This document shows, piece after piece, positions 8,838 through 18,045 of a stretch of 64,000 bases of DNA; within the stretch, counting starts at the first letter, position 1, and each line of letters opens with the position of its first letter. A program made the position numbers and the translations under genes. The stretch is from Bradyrhizobium sp. ISRA430. GTDB lineage: Bacteria > Pseudomonadota > Alphaproteobacteria > Rhizobiales > Xanthobacteraceae. The stretch lies in contig NZ_CP094516.1 in assembly GCF_029909975.1 (NCBI RefSeq), positions 3,968,001-4,032,000 of the forward strand. Direction: 5' to 3'. Below the pieces are notes generated by a model. The model was given only the letters and a program-made list of their open reading frames with translations. It had not been told where the DNA came from and made no database searches.

Positions 8838-10166
8838 TCACCACGCCGCATCGTCTTCCGCGGGTATGAGTATGACCGAATTCTCATACGAGCTTACTGA
8901 CTCGACAACGTTGGAAACATTGGCCGGCACGAAGAACGGAATAGGCCTCGCCCATGAAGCTAGGTATCGGCCCCAAGGCAGCGCAAACCAGACCAACGCC
9001 GCGATCTGAAGTGCTATGTTGAGACCGAACGCGACTTGATAGGCTTGGACGGGCCTATGGCCACCATTCGCAGACCATTCCTCCAGGATCAGGCCAGTCC
9101 CGAATTGAGCCAAAAATGCCCAACCGAAGTGCAGGACGTTTAGGGCGCCATTGGCGCGACCAGCTAGCTCAGGCGGAAAGTAATCCGCTATCACCGCGAA
9201 GCTGGCCACAGTTGCCGTTCCGACAATGGCGACAACGGACCAGGGCACAATGGACGGCAGAGGTGCTCGCAAGATCAAGGCTAACTCAGCTGCGACAAAC
9301 AGAACTGTTACCATCACTAATATCGTCTCCGCCCCGATTCCCCTCCGTTTGATGTAATGGACCGTCGTACCGAACAACCAGGCACCGCAGCTTAAGACGA
9401 TCGACATCGTAAGAAGCTGTCGGACCAGACTTGCGCGATCAAGCCCCTCGACGTCTGTCAGCCATGGCGATGCCCACAAACCTTGCAGAGACCAGGCTGA
9501 TCCAATGCAAGTCGCCGACAACGGTGCGATTCGCCAGAAGCGTCGATCGCCGAAAACGGAGCCAAGGGTGGCGTGCGCGGTTGATGGGACAATGGGTCGT
9601 TCAGGCACCATGACATAGATGAGAATGGCCGTCACACCCGTAGCGGCTGCCAGGATCTCAAAGAGCGGCCGCCAGCCCATCCAAGCGAGCAGGTGTTCGA
9701 CCGGAGCCGTGGCGGTCACCGCTCCCAACGATCCCAGCATGACCATGTAGCCGTTCAGCAAGGCAACTCGTTCCCTGGGGAACCAAAGGATGATGGACTT
9801 CAGTCCTGCCGTGAGCGCCGCGGCCACGCCGAGCCCGATCATTGCACGCGCGATCAAAAGTGACAGGAAGCCGGTCGATACCGCGAACAACCCAGCGCCC
9901 ACTGCTGCGAGCAAGAGCAGAACACTCTGGACGCGCCGCGGGCCAAAGCGGTCCAGCAATACTCCGACGGGGATCTGAGCCGCCGCGAAAACCAGGAAAT
10001 AGACTGACGTCAGCAACCCGAGGTCGGCAGTCCCAAGCCCGGTATCCGAGCTGAGATAATTGGCGATCAAGGCGTTGATCGTTCGAAACAGATACGAAAG
10101 ATAGTATCCAGCCGCAAAAGGGAGAAAAACGCGTGCGATGAGACGCCATGTCCCCGAGATCTGCAT
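8838..10166 (-). CDS. Major facilitator superfamily transporter
   Basis: The 442-residue product has twelve predicted membrane segments. The MFS signature between segments 2 and 3 reads GVLLDRFGPRR. It therefore probably moves a small solute across the inner membrane, but nothing in the sequence names the substrate. The gene sits in the same orientation between the CopG-like regulator and trbB, where trb operons of this type normally run on without such a gene, so I read it as inserted cargo. The hydrophilic C-terminal tail of about 40 residues is unusual. Confidence 0.85.
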   Translation of the reverse strand: MQISGTWRLIARVFLPFAAGYYLSYLFRTINALIANYLSSDTGLGTADLGLLTSVYFLVFAAAQIPVGVLLDRFGPRRVQSVLLLLAAVGAGLFAVSTGFLSLLIARAMIGLGVAAALTAGLKSIILWFPRERVALLNGYMVMLGSLGAVTATAPVEHLLAWMGWRPLFEILAAATGVTAILIYVMVPERPIVPSTAHATLGSVFGDRRFWRIAPLSATCIGSAWSLQGLWASPWLTDVEGLDRASLVRQLLTMSIVLSCGAWLFGTTVHYIKRRGIGAETILVMVTVLFVAAELALILRAPLPSIVPWSVVAIVGTATVASFAVIADYFPPELAGRANGALNVLHFGWAFLAQFGTGLILEEWSANGGHRPVQAYQVAFGLNIALQIAALVWFALPWGRYLASWARPIPFFVPANVSNVVESVSSYENSVILIPAEDDAAW

Positions 10167-10301
10167 GCTGGCCCCTCTTGCTGTCAGCTCGTGCGAGCCG
10201 ATAGCGCGACCAGATTTTCGTCAGTTCAGCTAAATCGCTGCGGGCGTAGGTTAGCGAAGAAAAAGAAGGGACCGGCGAAACGGTCTTTCTACATGGTTCA
10301 A

Positions 10302-10727
10302 TCAAGCTTCTTCGGCCGCTTCCTGGCGGCGGATATCTTCTGGAATCTCGCGCAGAAAGCTTTGCCCTTTCTGCAAACGGCGCCCGAGCGCCTCGACAAA
10401 TCCTTCAAAGCGCTCCCGACCCTTTGCCTGCGCGGCCGCCTGCGCGTCGTTGGGCAATGGCGGCGTTATTGTCAGCCAAAAGCGGATGAACAGGGCCAAG
10501 GTCTCGGCCATCAAACCCACGTCTCGCTCCAGCCTCTGCATCTGACGCGATAGCCGATCCAGGCGACGGGTAAACGCTGCCTCCCGCCTGTCCGCTCCAT
10601 CCGGCGACAGAAACGAAGCAACGGCTGCCTCCACGATCGCAGACCGGGAAAGCTTTTTGCGATCGGCGAGGTCCGAGATCTGTTTCAGAAGCTCTGGCGG
10701 GAAGTAGACGTTCATCCGGTCGCGCAT
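10302..10727 (-). CDS. CopG-type ribbon-helix-helix protein of the transfer region
   Basis: The N-terminus (RMNVYFPPELLKQISDLADR followed by KLSRSAIVEAAVASFL) is a ribbon-helix-helix DNA-binding fold. The rest is helical with a possible coiled coil (RRLDRLSRQMQRLERDVGLM) and a hydrophobic patch (ALFIRFWLTITPPLP). Genes of this kind lie just after traG in rhizobial ICEs and are annotated as CopG family. They are thought to help regulate transfer or relaxosome assembly. It starts 6 nt after the traG stop. A second Met at codon 5 is an alternative start. Confidence 0.82.
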   Translation of the reverse strand: MRDRMNVYFPPELLKQISDLADRKKLSRSAIVEAAVASFLSPDGADRREAAFTRRLDRLSRQMQRLERDVGLMAETLALFIRFWLTITPPLPNDAQAAAQAKGRERFEGFVEALGRRLQKGQSFLREIPEDIRRQEAAEEA

Positions 10728-10733
10728 ATTGCC

Positions 10734-12722
10734 TCAGAGCTCCATGCCGTCATTCGGGTCCATGGCAACCTGGCGGGCGACGCCACGCATCTGTTGGCGC
10801 ATGAGCCGCGACTGACGGACGACATCCTCGTCATCATCAAGAACAACGGCAAATTCCTCTGCTGGCGTCGGTTCGATCGTCTCCTTGGCGATCGCAACGT
10901 GATCGGGGAGTTCGGGCTCACGACGGAGGCCGCTGTTCGCCGTGTCTTCCTCGACCTCGGCGGCCTTGTCAGTGTGACCTCCCGTCGGCTCCGGCGTTCC
11001 GAGCGATGACCATCCGTCCGTTCGCGATGATCTGCCAGCCCCCGCCGGATCGGGCGGCGGCAGAACCCGCTCGGTAAACCGCCGATCCTCATAGTAGCGA
11101 ACCTTCTTTGCCCTTATCGGCGGCGTGCCCGCCACCATGACAATCTCGTCCATCGGCGGAAGCTGCACGACCTCACCCGGGGTCATCAGCGGCCTTGCCG
11201 TCTCCTGGCGCGAGACCATGAGGTGCCCCAGCCAGGGATTCAACCTATGACCGGCATAGTTCTTCATCGCACGCATCTCCGTCGCCGTGCCCAAGGCGTC
11301 GGACACACGCTTCGCCGTCCGCTCGTCATTGGTCGCGAAGCTGACGCGAACGTGGCAGTTGTCGAGGATGGCGTTGTTGGGCCCGTAAGCCTTCTCGATC
11401 TGATTGAGCGATTGCGCGATCAGGAAACTCTTGATGCCGTATCCCGCGATGAAGGCGAGCGCGGACTCGAAGAAATCAAGCCGCCCAAGAGCTGGGAACT
11501 CGTCGAGCATCATCAGGACTCGATGCCGACGGTCTCGGGCGTGCAGATCTTCGGTCAGCCGTCGACCGATCTGATTCAGTACCAGACGGATCAATGGCTT
11601 GGTCCGAGAAATATCCGACGGTGGTACCACGAGGTAAAGCGTCGTCGGGCGGCTATCTGCGATCAGATCGGCAATCCGCCAGTCGCAGCGGCGGGTCACC
11701 TGGGCCACCACGGGATCGCGGTAGAGTCCGAGGAACGACATCGCAGTGGACAGGACGCCGGAACGTTCATTCTCCGACTTGTTCAGGAGCTCGCGCGCGA
11801 TCGAGGCGACCACAGGATGAGCACCCTGTTCGCCAAGGTGCGGCGTGGTCATCATCGCCTTCAGCGTCGCCTCGATCGGCCGCTTCGGATCGGAGAGGAA
11901 TGCGGCGACGCCGGCCAGAGTCTTGTCAGCCTCGGCATAAAGGACGTGGAGGATGGCACCGACCAAGAGGGAATGACTGGTCTTCTCCCAATGGTTCCGC
12001 TTGTCGAGGGAGCCCTCGGGGTCGACCAAGACATCGGCGACGTTCTGTACGTCGCGAACCTCCCATTCCCCGCGCCGGACTTCGAGCAGCGGATTGTAGG
12101 CTGATGACTTTGGGTTGGTGGGGTCGAACAACAGGACGCGGCCATGCCGCGAGCGAAAGCCAGCGGTCAGTTGCCAATTCTCGCCCTTGATGTCGTGAAC
12201 GATGGCCGAGCCGGGCCAAGCCAACAGCGAGGGGACCACGAGGCCGACACCCTTTCCCGACCGGGTCGGTGCAAAACACAAGACGTGCTCCGGTCCGTCA
12301 TGGCGGAGGTAGTCACGGTCGAGCTTGCCGAGCACCACACCATCCGGACCGAGCAGCCCGGCCGCCCTCACCTCCTCCAGACCAGCCCAGCGCGCCGAAC
12401 CATAGGTCTCGACATTCTTGGCTTCACGCGCCCGCCAGATCGACATACCAATCGCCGCTGCAATCGACACGAAGGTCCCCGACGCTGCTATGAACGCGCC
12501 CTCAACGAAGACTTGCGGCGCATAGGCGTCGTAGACAAACCACCACCAGAAGAAGACGGGCGGGTAGTAGACCTTGAAGCCTAACAGTTCGAACCAGGGC
12601 CGCCCAAGCTCCGGTTGCCAGGCGAGCCGCCAAGCCGTCCACTCGGTTGCTCCCCAGATGGCGAGCAAAACGATCAGGCCGACAACGATCACCTGTCCCC
12701 AGAGGATCTTGGTTCCGGACAT
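10734..12722 (-). CDS. traG: TraG, type IV coupling protein (VirD4 family)
   Basis: TraG couples the relaxase-DNA complex to the Trb channel. The 662-residue product has two N-terminal membrane segments (VIVVGLIVLLAIWG and FIAASGTFVSIAAAIGMSIW), Walker A APTRSGKGVG at about 151-160, Walker B VLMMLDEFPALG, and the conserved FLIAQSLNQIEKAYG. The acidic C-terminal tail is variable in the family. The relaxase gene ends 36 nt upstream and the CopG-like gene follows after 6 nt, so the three probably form an operon. Confidence 0.96.
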   Translation of the reverse strand: MSGTKILWGQVIVVGLIVLLAIWGATEWTAWRLAWQPELGRPWFELLGFKVYYPPVFFWWWFVYDAYAPQVFVEGAFIAASGTFVSIAAAIGMSIWRAREAKNVETYGSARWAGLEEVRAAGLLGPDGVVLGKLDRDYLRHDGPEHVLCFAPTRSGKGVGLVVPSLLAWPGSAIVHDIKGENWQLTAGFRSRHGRVLLFDPTNPKSSAYNPLLEVRRGEWEVRDVQNVADVLVDPEGSLDKRNHWEKTSHSLLVGAILHVLYAEADKTLAGVAAFLSDPKRPIEATLKAMMTTPHLGEQGAHPVVASIARELLNKSENERSGVLSTAMSFLGLYRDPVVAQVTRRCDWRIADLIADSRPTTLYLVVPPSDISRTKPLIRLVLNQIGRRLTEDLHARDRRHRVLMMLDEFPALGRLDFFESALAFIAGYGIKSFLIAQSLNQIEKAYGPNNAILDNCHVRVSFATNDERTAKRVSDALGTATEMRAMKNYAGHRLNPWLGHLMVSRQETARPLMTPGEVVQLPPMDEIVMVAGTPPIRAKKVRYYEDRRFTERVLPPPDPAGAGRSSRTDGWSSLGTPEPTGGHTDKAAEVEEDTANSGLRREPELPDHVAIAKETIEPTPAEEFAVVLDDDEDVVRQSRLMRQQMRGVARQVAMDPNDGMEL

Positions 12723-12758
12723 CCCGAACGTCCTTCCGTAACTGAATTGGTGAGATAC

Positions 12759-14522
12759 CTAGAGGCCGAGGTCGCGCTTGCGACCAAAACCCCATTCGAT
12801 GCCGCCGCCGTCCTTCACGACGCCGGTGACGTGTTGGCCGAGCCGCTTTTCGAGTTCGCGCGACCAGGGCACGAGTTGGAAGCCGAGCCCATTATCGATC
12901 ATGGCGAAGCGTCCCGAGGTGAGCGTCAGACGCTGGCGATACGTGCCCGCTACATGCTCCCCGGAGGCGGCGGCCACGTGAGGCAGGCCGGTGTCGGCCG
13001 AGACCTTTGCCGCCACGTCGTCCAGTTCACGTCGGCGCAGCGTGTTCAGGAGGTCGCGCTGCAAGATGATGCTTTGGCCCTGCCGTCGCGCCAGGCCCCC
13101 CTGGAACAGATGCTGGGTACGGGCTTCCATGGCGTCGCGGGTCTCGCGGCCGAATCCGCCCATGGCGAGCGGCATGCGGTGGCGTTCAACCAGCCGATGG
13201 TCGAGCCAGGTCGCGCCCTTCGCGCTGACCTGCTCGTGCAGATCGAGATCCGAGCGGGTCGCCAGCATCAGAGTCGGCCGCGGATCGCCGGCTTGACCGA
13301 AGCGTCGCACTTCAACGATACCGCCGATCGGCGGTGCATATTCAAATGCCTCGACCCCTCGGAAGCGCACGTGATGCGCGCGTCCGTCTGTTCCGTCGAT
13401 CATGGCGTACGCCTCACCCGTCAGTTCGTCATGCAGTCCACGGTCGACCAGTCGTCCGATAATCTGGGACGTCGGCTGTCCACCTTCGATGACGAAGTCG
13501 GCAACGCCGCGCGCCTCCCCACGCTCGGTAAAGGTGCGGTGCATGGTCTTGATGATGTCGCCGCGCATGCCGAGGTCGCGCAAGCTGCGCTCGGCCTCGA
13601 GCCCAACCATCCATTCCCCAGGCGCGGCGGATGCGGCAAGACCCATCTTCTCCAGGTGTTGAAGGCGGCCAACCATCAGGCGTCGGATCTCAGGATCGGA
13701 GCTGCCTGGGTTCTCGGGGCGAAGATCGATAGTGCCGGTCTCATCGGCTGCCAGCCGGATCTCCCGATCGAGCCGCGTCCATCGTTCCGCCGTGACCTCC
13801 CTCTCCAGCGAATTGCGGATCTCGTGCTCCGGTTTTGAACCGAGTTCAATGGCGGCCAGTTCCTCGGCGCGTGAGCGCAGGCCCTGGCTGACGTAGTCGC
13901 GGGAGATCACGAGATCCGCCCCTTCCTCATCTATTCCCCGAACGAGAAGATGGACGTGAGGGTTGTCGGTGTTCCAATGATCGACGGCCACCCAATCGAG
14001 CCGGGTGCCAAGGTCGGTCTCCATCTGCTTGGCGAGATCGCGGGTAAAGGCCTTCAGGTCGGTCATGTCGCCGGCGTCCTCGGGTGAGACGATGAACCGG
14101 AAATGATGCCGGTCATCCTGGCACCGTTCTGCGAAAGCCGCGGTATCGGCGCGGTCGCAGCCCTCATCGAACATCTCGGCCCGCTCACCACTTCGGGTCA
14201 CGCCATCGCGCTTGAGATATGAGAGGTGGGCGGTCAGTGGCGCTGAACGGAAGGCTCGCCCCTTGTGCCGGACAACACGCGCCTTCACCACAACGCGCCG
14301 TGTCGGGCTGAACAATCTGGCGCGGCTAAAGGCGAGGCGCCCGCGGCCAAACGTGGAGCGCCCATAGGCCACAGAACGCCTGCCAGCCGCGGCCGGCCCC
14401 GAGGTGTGTCCTGCTTTCTTCGCGGCGCGCAGCACCTGGTTGATGAAGCTCTTCGGCTTCGGCACGCGGGTACTGCGAATGCGCCCGGGTCGAATACGCA
14501 GATCGCTGTCGCCCACGCTCAC
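12759..14522 (-). CDS. Relaxase, VirD2-like with DUF3363
   Basis: The relaxase nicks oriT and pilots the transferred strand. I choose the GTG at 14522 because a strong GGGAGG lies 7-8 nt upstream, giving 587 residues. The three-histidine metal region is visible as DRHHFRFIVSPED and, further on, NTDNPHVHLLVRG. An N-terminal basic stretch precedes it. The large C-terminal part (from RRFGQAGDPRPTLMLATRSD onward) matches the DUF3363 region of rhizobial ICE relaxases, such as RlxS. The gene is followed by traG. An inverted repeat upstream is a candidate oriT. Confidence 0.92.
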   Translation of the reverse strand: MSVGDSDLRIRPGRIRSTRVPKPKSFINQVLRAAKKAGHTSGPAAAGRRSVAYGRSTFGRGRLAFSRARLFSPTRRVVVKARVVRHKGRAFRSAPLTAHLSYLKRDGVTRSGERAEMFDEGCDRADTAAFAERCQDDRHHFRFIVSPEDAGDMTDLKAFTRDLAKQMETDLGTRLDWVAVDHWNTDNPHVHLLVRGIDEEGADLVISRDYVSQGLRSRAEELAAIELGSKPEHEIRNSLEREVTAERWTRLDREIRLAADETGTIDLRPENPGSSDPEIRRLMVGRLQHLEKMGLAASAAPGEWMVGLEAERSLRDLGMRGDIIKTMHRTFTERGEARGVADFVIEGGQPTSQIIGRLVDRGLHDELTGEAYAMIDGTDGRAHHVRFRGVEAFEYAPPIGGIVEVRRFGQAGDPRPTLMLATRSDLDLHEQVSAKGATWLDHRLVERHRMPLAMGGFGRETRDAMEARTQHLFQGGLARRQGQSIILQRDLLNTLRRRELDDVAAKVSADTGLPHVAAASGEHVAGTYRQRLTLTSGRFAMIDNGLGFQLVPWSRELEKRLGQHVTGVVKDGGGIEWGFGRKRDLGL

Positions 14523-14623
14523 GGCAGGGCCTCCCAACGATCCAAAGCGCACATGGTGCCGAAAATGCCTTTGATTGCATTCGTCAAAATGCACGGCGCG
14601 GCACGCGCCGCGACCGACCGGCA

Positions 14624-14664
14624 CGGTAGAACGCAAGCCATGTCAATGGCTTGCGGTTCGACCG
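14624..14664. promoter_or_regulatory. Candidate oriT inverted repeat upstream of relaxase
   Basis: A perfect 10-bp inverted repeat, CGCAAGCCAT and ATGGCTTGCG (14632-14641 and 14646-14655), is separated by GTCA. It extends imperfectly to 18-19 bp per arm (14624-14641 and 14646-14664). It lies about 100 bp upstream of the relaxase start. Relaxase binding sites are commonly inverted repeats next to the relaxase gene. The nick site cannot be placed from sequence alone. Confidence 0.5.
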
Positions 14665-14694
14665 GCGAGCCCCTTTTATCTCGCCCTCTTAATC

Positions 14695-14702
14695 GGTCGT
14701 GT
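14695..14702. repeat. IS66 target-site duplication, left copy
   Basis: GGTCGTGT directly abuts the left inverted repeat of the IS66 element and is repeated exactly at 17663-17670 on the other side. Eight base pairs is the usual IS66 duplication length. Confidence 0.95.
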
Positions 14703-14784
14703 GTAAGCGTCCGACTCCCGCACGTCTTTCGCATATTCTGTTCTCGTTTCATTTCAGGTTCTCTGCTGCAGTGGAGAATCTCCG

Positions 14785-15687
14785 ATGCCGCCTCGCTCCT
14801 GGGCAAAAGCCAACAATCCGTACTGGTCGACACACGTCGCGACCTGGTATCGCGGCCATCAGGACGCGGAGGAATATTGCCGCCGGCGCAAGCTTTCGAT
14901 CGCGACATTTGAACGATGGATGCGCCATCTCGTTTGCGCGGAGGATCTGAGCAAACGCGCGGAATACTTGCGTAAATTGCGCAGCAAAGAGCTTGAACGG
15001 CAGGGCAAGAAGGGGCCATCGAAGCGACGCAAAAGGCCGCCGCGCTACCGCTACAGCGTGCGTACGAACAGCAAACCGATTGCACTTCGGGCGTTCTGGG
15101 GCATGCATGTCGAGGCGATGAACTGGAGTGGCATGGGGCATGCCGAGTACGCTGCGGCGCTCGGTCTGTCGCCGCATGCCCTGCGCATTTGGCGCGATCG
15201 CCTCGAAGAATCCGGCGACGAAATGGACTGGCGATCGTTGCTTCATCCGAGTGCCCGGGCTCAATTAAGCAGCGCTGCTAATTGCGCGCGGCGCAAATAC
15301 CGCTTGACACCGCAGGCGGTGGATGGGCGGTCGAACCGGCGCCGCTTCAGCGACGAGCAGAAGCGGGCGATGGTGCAGGAGACGGAGAAGCCAGGGGTTG
15401 CCGTGGCGGAGGTCTGCCGCCGCCACGGCATCGCCACCAGCCTGCTCTTCCGCTGGCGCGTCCAGTTCGGTCTGAACGCTCGCAAGGCGCCGCAACTCGC
15501 GACGGTGACGCTCGCCGACGGCACGGCGAGTGAGCCGGCGGCGCTCACGGCCTTGCGCGATCTCGTCAAGGCGCCGGAAGGGATGATGGCGTTCGTACTG
15601 GATGATGGACGGCGCGTCCTTGCGCAAGCGGGCAGCAGTCCGGCGGAGCTGAAGCGGCAGTTCGCCGAAAGGGGGAAGGCATCATGA
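14785..15687 (+). CDS. tnpA: IS66 accessory protein TnpA, long form
   Basis: This 300-residue protein carries a helix-turn-helix of the IS66 TnpA type near residues 190-235 (FSDEQKRAMVQETEKPGVAV, then EVCRRHGIATSLLFRWRVQFG). In addition it has an N-terminal half with a second, Trp-rich DNA-binding-like part (WSTHVATWYRGHQDAEEYC). Many IS66 TnpA proteins are only about 130 residues, so this is an extended version. The tnpB start overlaps its stop by 4 nt. TnpA is needed for IS66 transposition, but its exact role is not known. Confidence 0.9.
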   Translation: MPPRSWAKANNPYWSTHVATWYRGHQDAEEYCRRRKLSIATFERWMRHLVCAEDLSKRAEYLRKLRSKELERQGKKGPSKRRKRPPRYRYSVRTNSKPIALRAFWGMHVEAMNWSGMGHAEYAAALGLSPHALRIWRDRLEESGDEMDWRSLLHPSARAQLSSAANCARRKYRLTPQAVDGRSNRRRFSDEQKRAMVQETEKPGVAVAEVCRRHGIATSLLFRWRVQFGLNARKAPQLATVTLADGTASEPAALTALRDLVKAPEGMMAFVLDDGRRVLAQAGSSPAELKRQFAERGKAS

Positions 15688-16037
15688 TCGCTGTTCCGGC
15701 AGGTGTGAAGGTGCACCTCGCGCTTGGCCATACCGACATGCGCAAGGGTCTCGATGGACTTGCGACGTTGATCCAGGAACACCTCAAGAAGGATCCCTTC
15801 TCGGGCCATCTGTTCGTCTTCCGCGGGAAGAATGCTTCGCTTCTGAAGATTCTGTTTTGGGATGGGACGGGGCTGTGTCTGTTCACTAAGCGCATCGACC
15901 GTGCGACGTTCATGTGGCCACGCGCGGCGGAGCCTGGCGGTACGGTGACGCTGACACCTGCGCAACTCGCGATGTTGATCGAGGGCATCGACTGGCGTGC
16001 ACCCGAGCGCTTCTGGCGCCCGCTTCTTGCAGGCTGA
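15684..16037 (+). CDS. tnpB: IS66 TnpB protein
   Basis: The 117-residue product is a standard IS66 Orf2: VPAGVKVHLALGHTDMRKGL near the N-terminus, the core DPFSGHLFVFRGKNASLLKIL, and the end TPAQLAMLIEGIDWRAPERF. TnpB is an essential accessory protein of unknown mechanism. Its start is coupled to tnpA by a 4-nt overlap, and tnpC follows after 69 nt. Confidence 0.95.
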   Translation: MIAVPAGVKVHLALGHTDMRKGLDGLATLIQEHLKKDPFSGHLFVFRGKNASLLKILFWDGTGLCLFTKRIDRATFMWPRAAEPGGTVTLTPAQLAMLIEGIDWRAPERFWRPLLAG

Positions 16038-16106
16038 ATCGCAAATACTAGCGCAATATAAGTCGAAGTTGCTTCTTCGAATCAGCGTGTTCGAGTAGAT
16101 TCGGAC

Positions 16107-17636
16107 ATGCAGCTCGATCTCGACAATCTCCCGACAGAAACAGCACTTCTGCATCGCCTCGTTCGCGATATTGTCGGCACGATTGAACACCGCAACACTG
16201 AAATCGAGCGCCTGAAATCTATCATCAAGCAGTTGCAGCGCGCGCAGTTCGGCCGCCGCTCCGAGCGCCTCGATCCCGATCAGCTCGCGCTCGGTCTTGA
16301 AGATCTGGATGGCGATCTCGCCCGCGAAGAAGAGAAGCGTCCGCGCATCGCGGAGCAACAGGCCGAACGGTCTTCTCATCGCAAGCCGCTGCCAGATCAT
16401 CTGCCGCGCACGGATGTGCGGCTCGACATTGGCGGCGTGATTTGCGCCTGCTGCGGCGGCGCGCTGCACGTAATCGGCGAGAGCGTGAGCGAGATGCTGG
16501 ACTGGATTCCAGCACAACTGCACGTGATCCGCACCACCCGCTCGAAATACGCCTGTCGGACCTGCGAGACAGTGGTGCAGGCGCCGGCTCCGGAACGGGT
16601 GATCGTCGGCGGTGTCGCAACGCCGGCGCTGCTTGCTCAGGTATTGGTCAGCAAATACTGCGACCATACCCCCCTCTATCGGCAGTCGCAGATCTTCGCG
16701 CGGCACGGCGTCGATCTCCCGCGGTCGACGCTCGCTGGATGGGTCGGCGGCGCTTGCTGGTGGCTCGAGGCGTTGCACGACCGCATGTGCAAGAACGTGT
16801 TCGCCTCGGATCATCTGTTCGCCGACGACACGCCGGTTCCGGTGCTCGATCCAGGACGTGGACGCACCAAGACTGGACGTCTCTGGGTCTATGCCCGCGA
16901 GCAGCGCGGCTGGGGCGGACCGGAGCCGCCCGCGGCAGTTTATCTGTTCGCACCAGACCGCAGGGCCGAGCGTCCGGCTTCGCACCTCGAGCACTTCAAG
17001 GGTGTTCTGCACGTCGACGGCTATGCTGGCTTTGAGCCTTTGACTGGCAAAGGCGACGTCGTGCTCGCTGCATGCTGGAGCCATACGCGGCGACGATTCT
17101 ACGAGGTGGCGCAGGCCACCAACGCGCCAATCGCGACCGAGGCGCTGCGCCGGATCGCCGAACTCTATGCCGTCGAAGCTGAGGTCCGTGGTCAATCGGC
17201 TGCGCATCGGCTTGCAGCACGCCGCAACCGATCGAAGCTCATGGTCGATGCCATGCGGCTCTGGTTCGAAACACAGATTCTCCTTGTACCAGGCCGTAGC
17301 ACCCTGGCCGAAGCGATCCGCTACGCCCTCTCGCGCTGGGATAGTTTGACACGCTTCCTGCAAGACGGCCGCATCGAGCTCGACACGAACCCAGTTGAAC
17401 GCGCAATCAGGCCTGTTGCCCTCGGACGCAAGAATCACCTCTTCGCGGGCAGCGATGGCGGCGGCCATCGATGGGCCGTTCTCTGTTCCTTGATTGAAAG
17501 CTGCAAGCTTAACGACGTCGAACCCTACGCCTATCTGCATGACGTGCTCACGCGGATGGTCGACGGACACCCTGTCAACCGGCTCGATGAACTGCTGCCG
17601 TGGGCTTGGAAAGCCGGGAATTCTGTCAAGAGCTGA
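16107..17636 (+). CDS. tnpC: IS66 transposase TnpC
   Basis: The 509-residue protein is the DDE transposase of the element. It has an N-terminal leucine-rich helix (ERLKSIIKQLQRAQFGRRSE), a zinc-finger-like CACCGG/CRTC region, the catalytic-core blocks HLFADDTPVPVLDPGRGRTK and LHVDGYAGFEPL, and the conserved IELDTNPVERAIRPVALGRK. It is full length and open, so the element could be active. Confidence 0.95.
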   Translation: MQLDLDNLPTETALLHRLVRDIVGTIEHRNTEIERLKSIIKQLQRAQFGRRSERLDPDQLALGLEDLDGDLAREEEKRPRIAEQQAERSSHRKPLPDHLPRTDVRLDIGGVICACCGGALHVIGESVSEMLDWIPAQLHVIRTTRSKYACRTCETVVQAPAPERVIVGGVATPALLAQVLVSKYCDHTPLYRQSQIFARHGVDLPRSTLAGWVGGACWWLEALHDRMCKNVFASDHLFADDTPVPVLDPGRGRTKTGRLWVYAREQRGWGGPEPPAAVYLFAPDRRAERPASHLEHFKGVLHVDGYAGFEPLTGKGDVVLAACWSHTRRRFYEVAQATNAPIATEALRRIAELYAVEAEVRGQSAAHRLAARRNRSKLMVDAMRLWFETQILLVPGRSTLAEAIRYALSRWDSLTRFLQDGRIELDTNPVERAIRPVALGRKNHLFAGSDGGGHRWAVLCSLIESCKLNDVEPYAYLHDVLTRMVDGHPVNRLDELLPWAWKAGNSVKS

Positions 17637-17662
17637 GCGAAGTGCAGCGGCCGGACGCTTAC

Positions 17663-18045
17663 GGTCGTGTCGTTGGCTTGCTCTCACCCATTTTCGCTTC
17701 CTTTCTCGTTTGCGACAAGGCCCGCTGCGCCACGCCATGACACGATGCGCCGCGATGGATCCGAGTCCTGATGCGCCGTGCAGTCTTCCGCGCTCGGCGA
17801 CGGCACGTAGTCGCTGCAGCACGGCAGCGCGGACGCCGTCGCGGCGCATCTTTCCATCGGTGTGACGGAGCCACATCACAGGCAATCCGGCGCGATCGGC
17901 CGCCATCCGAAGATGCACCGTCGCAGGCAAGATAACGTGCGTTCCGTCGTATTTGTGCTGCACCAGTCCTCATCCGCCCGCGGCGGAGCTCCATGTTCAG
18001 GACGCGGCGATCACCGCGTCATTGGTCGGTCGTAGATCAAGTCGC
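17663..18045. other. Interval between IS66 and IS110, with a possible interrupted reading frame
   Basis: The right copy of the IS66 duplication opens this 383-bp stretch. On the minus strand an open frame (about 17963 down to 17663) reads MQHKYDGTHVILPATVHLRM followed by a basic segment and runs into the IS66. I do not recognise it. It could be a remnant cut by the IS66, or part of the end of the neighbouring IS110 element. Confidence 0.35.

Larger units (their letters stand above)
14703..17662 (+). mobile_element. Complete IS66-family element (2,960 bp)
   Basis: The ends are inverted repeats: the left starts GTAAGCGTCCG at 14703 and the right ends CGGACGCTTAC at 17662. Exact 8-bp duplications (GGTCGTGT) flank it. 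Inside are tnpA, tnpB and tnpC on the plus strand, all open. The matching duplication indicates a direct and fairly recent insertion. It sits 40 bp from the candidate oriT repeat, on the side away from the relaxase, and separates it from whatever lay further upstream. Confidence 0.95.

Noticed and set aside
12615..13838. Plus-strand open frame opposite traG and relaxase
   Set aside because: It has no family motifs and mirrors the codon use of the relaxase gene on the other strand.
15261..17963. Minus-strand open frame of 900 codons across the first IS66
   Set aside because: It is antisense to tnpA, tnpB and tnpC, which show clear family motifs. High GC and third-position bias keep the antisense frame open. 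The same applies to the long minus-strand frame across the second IS66.
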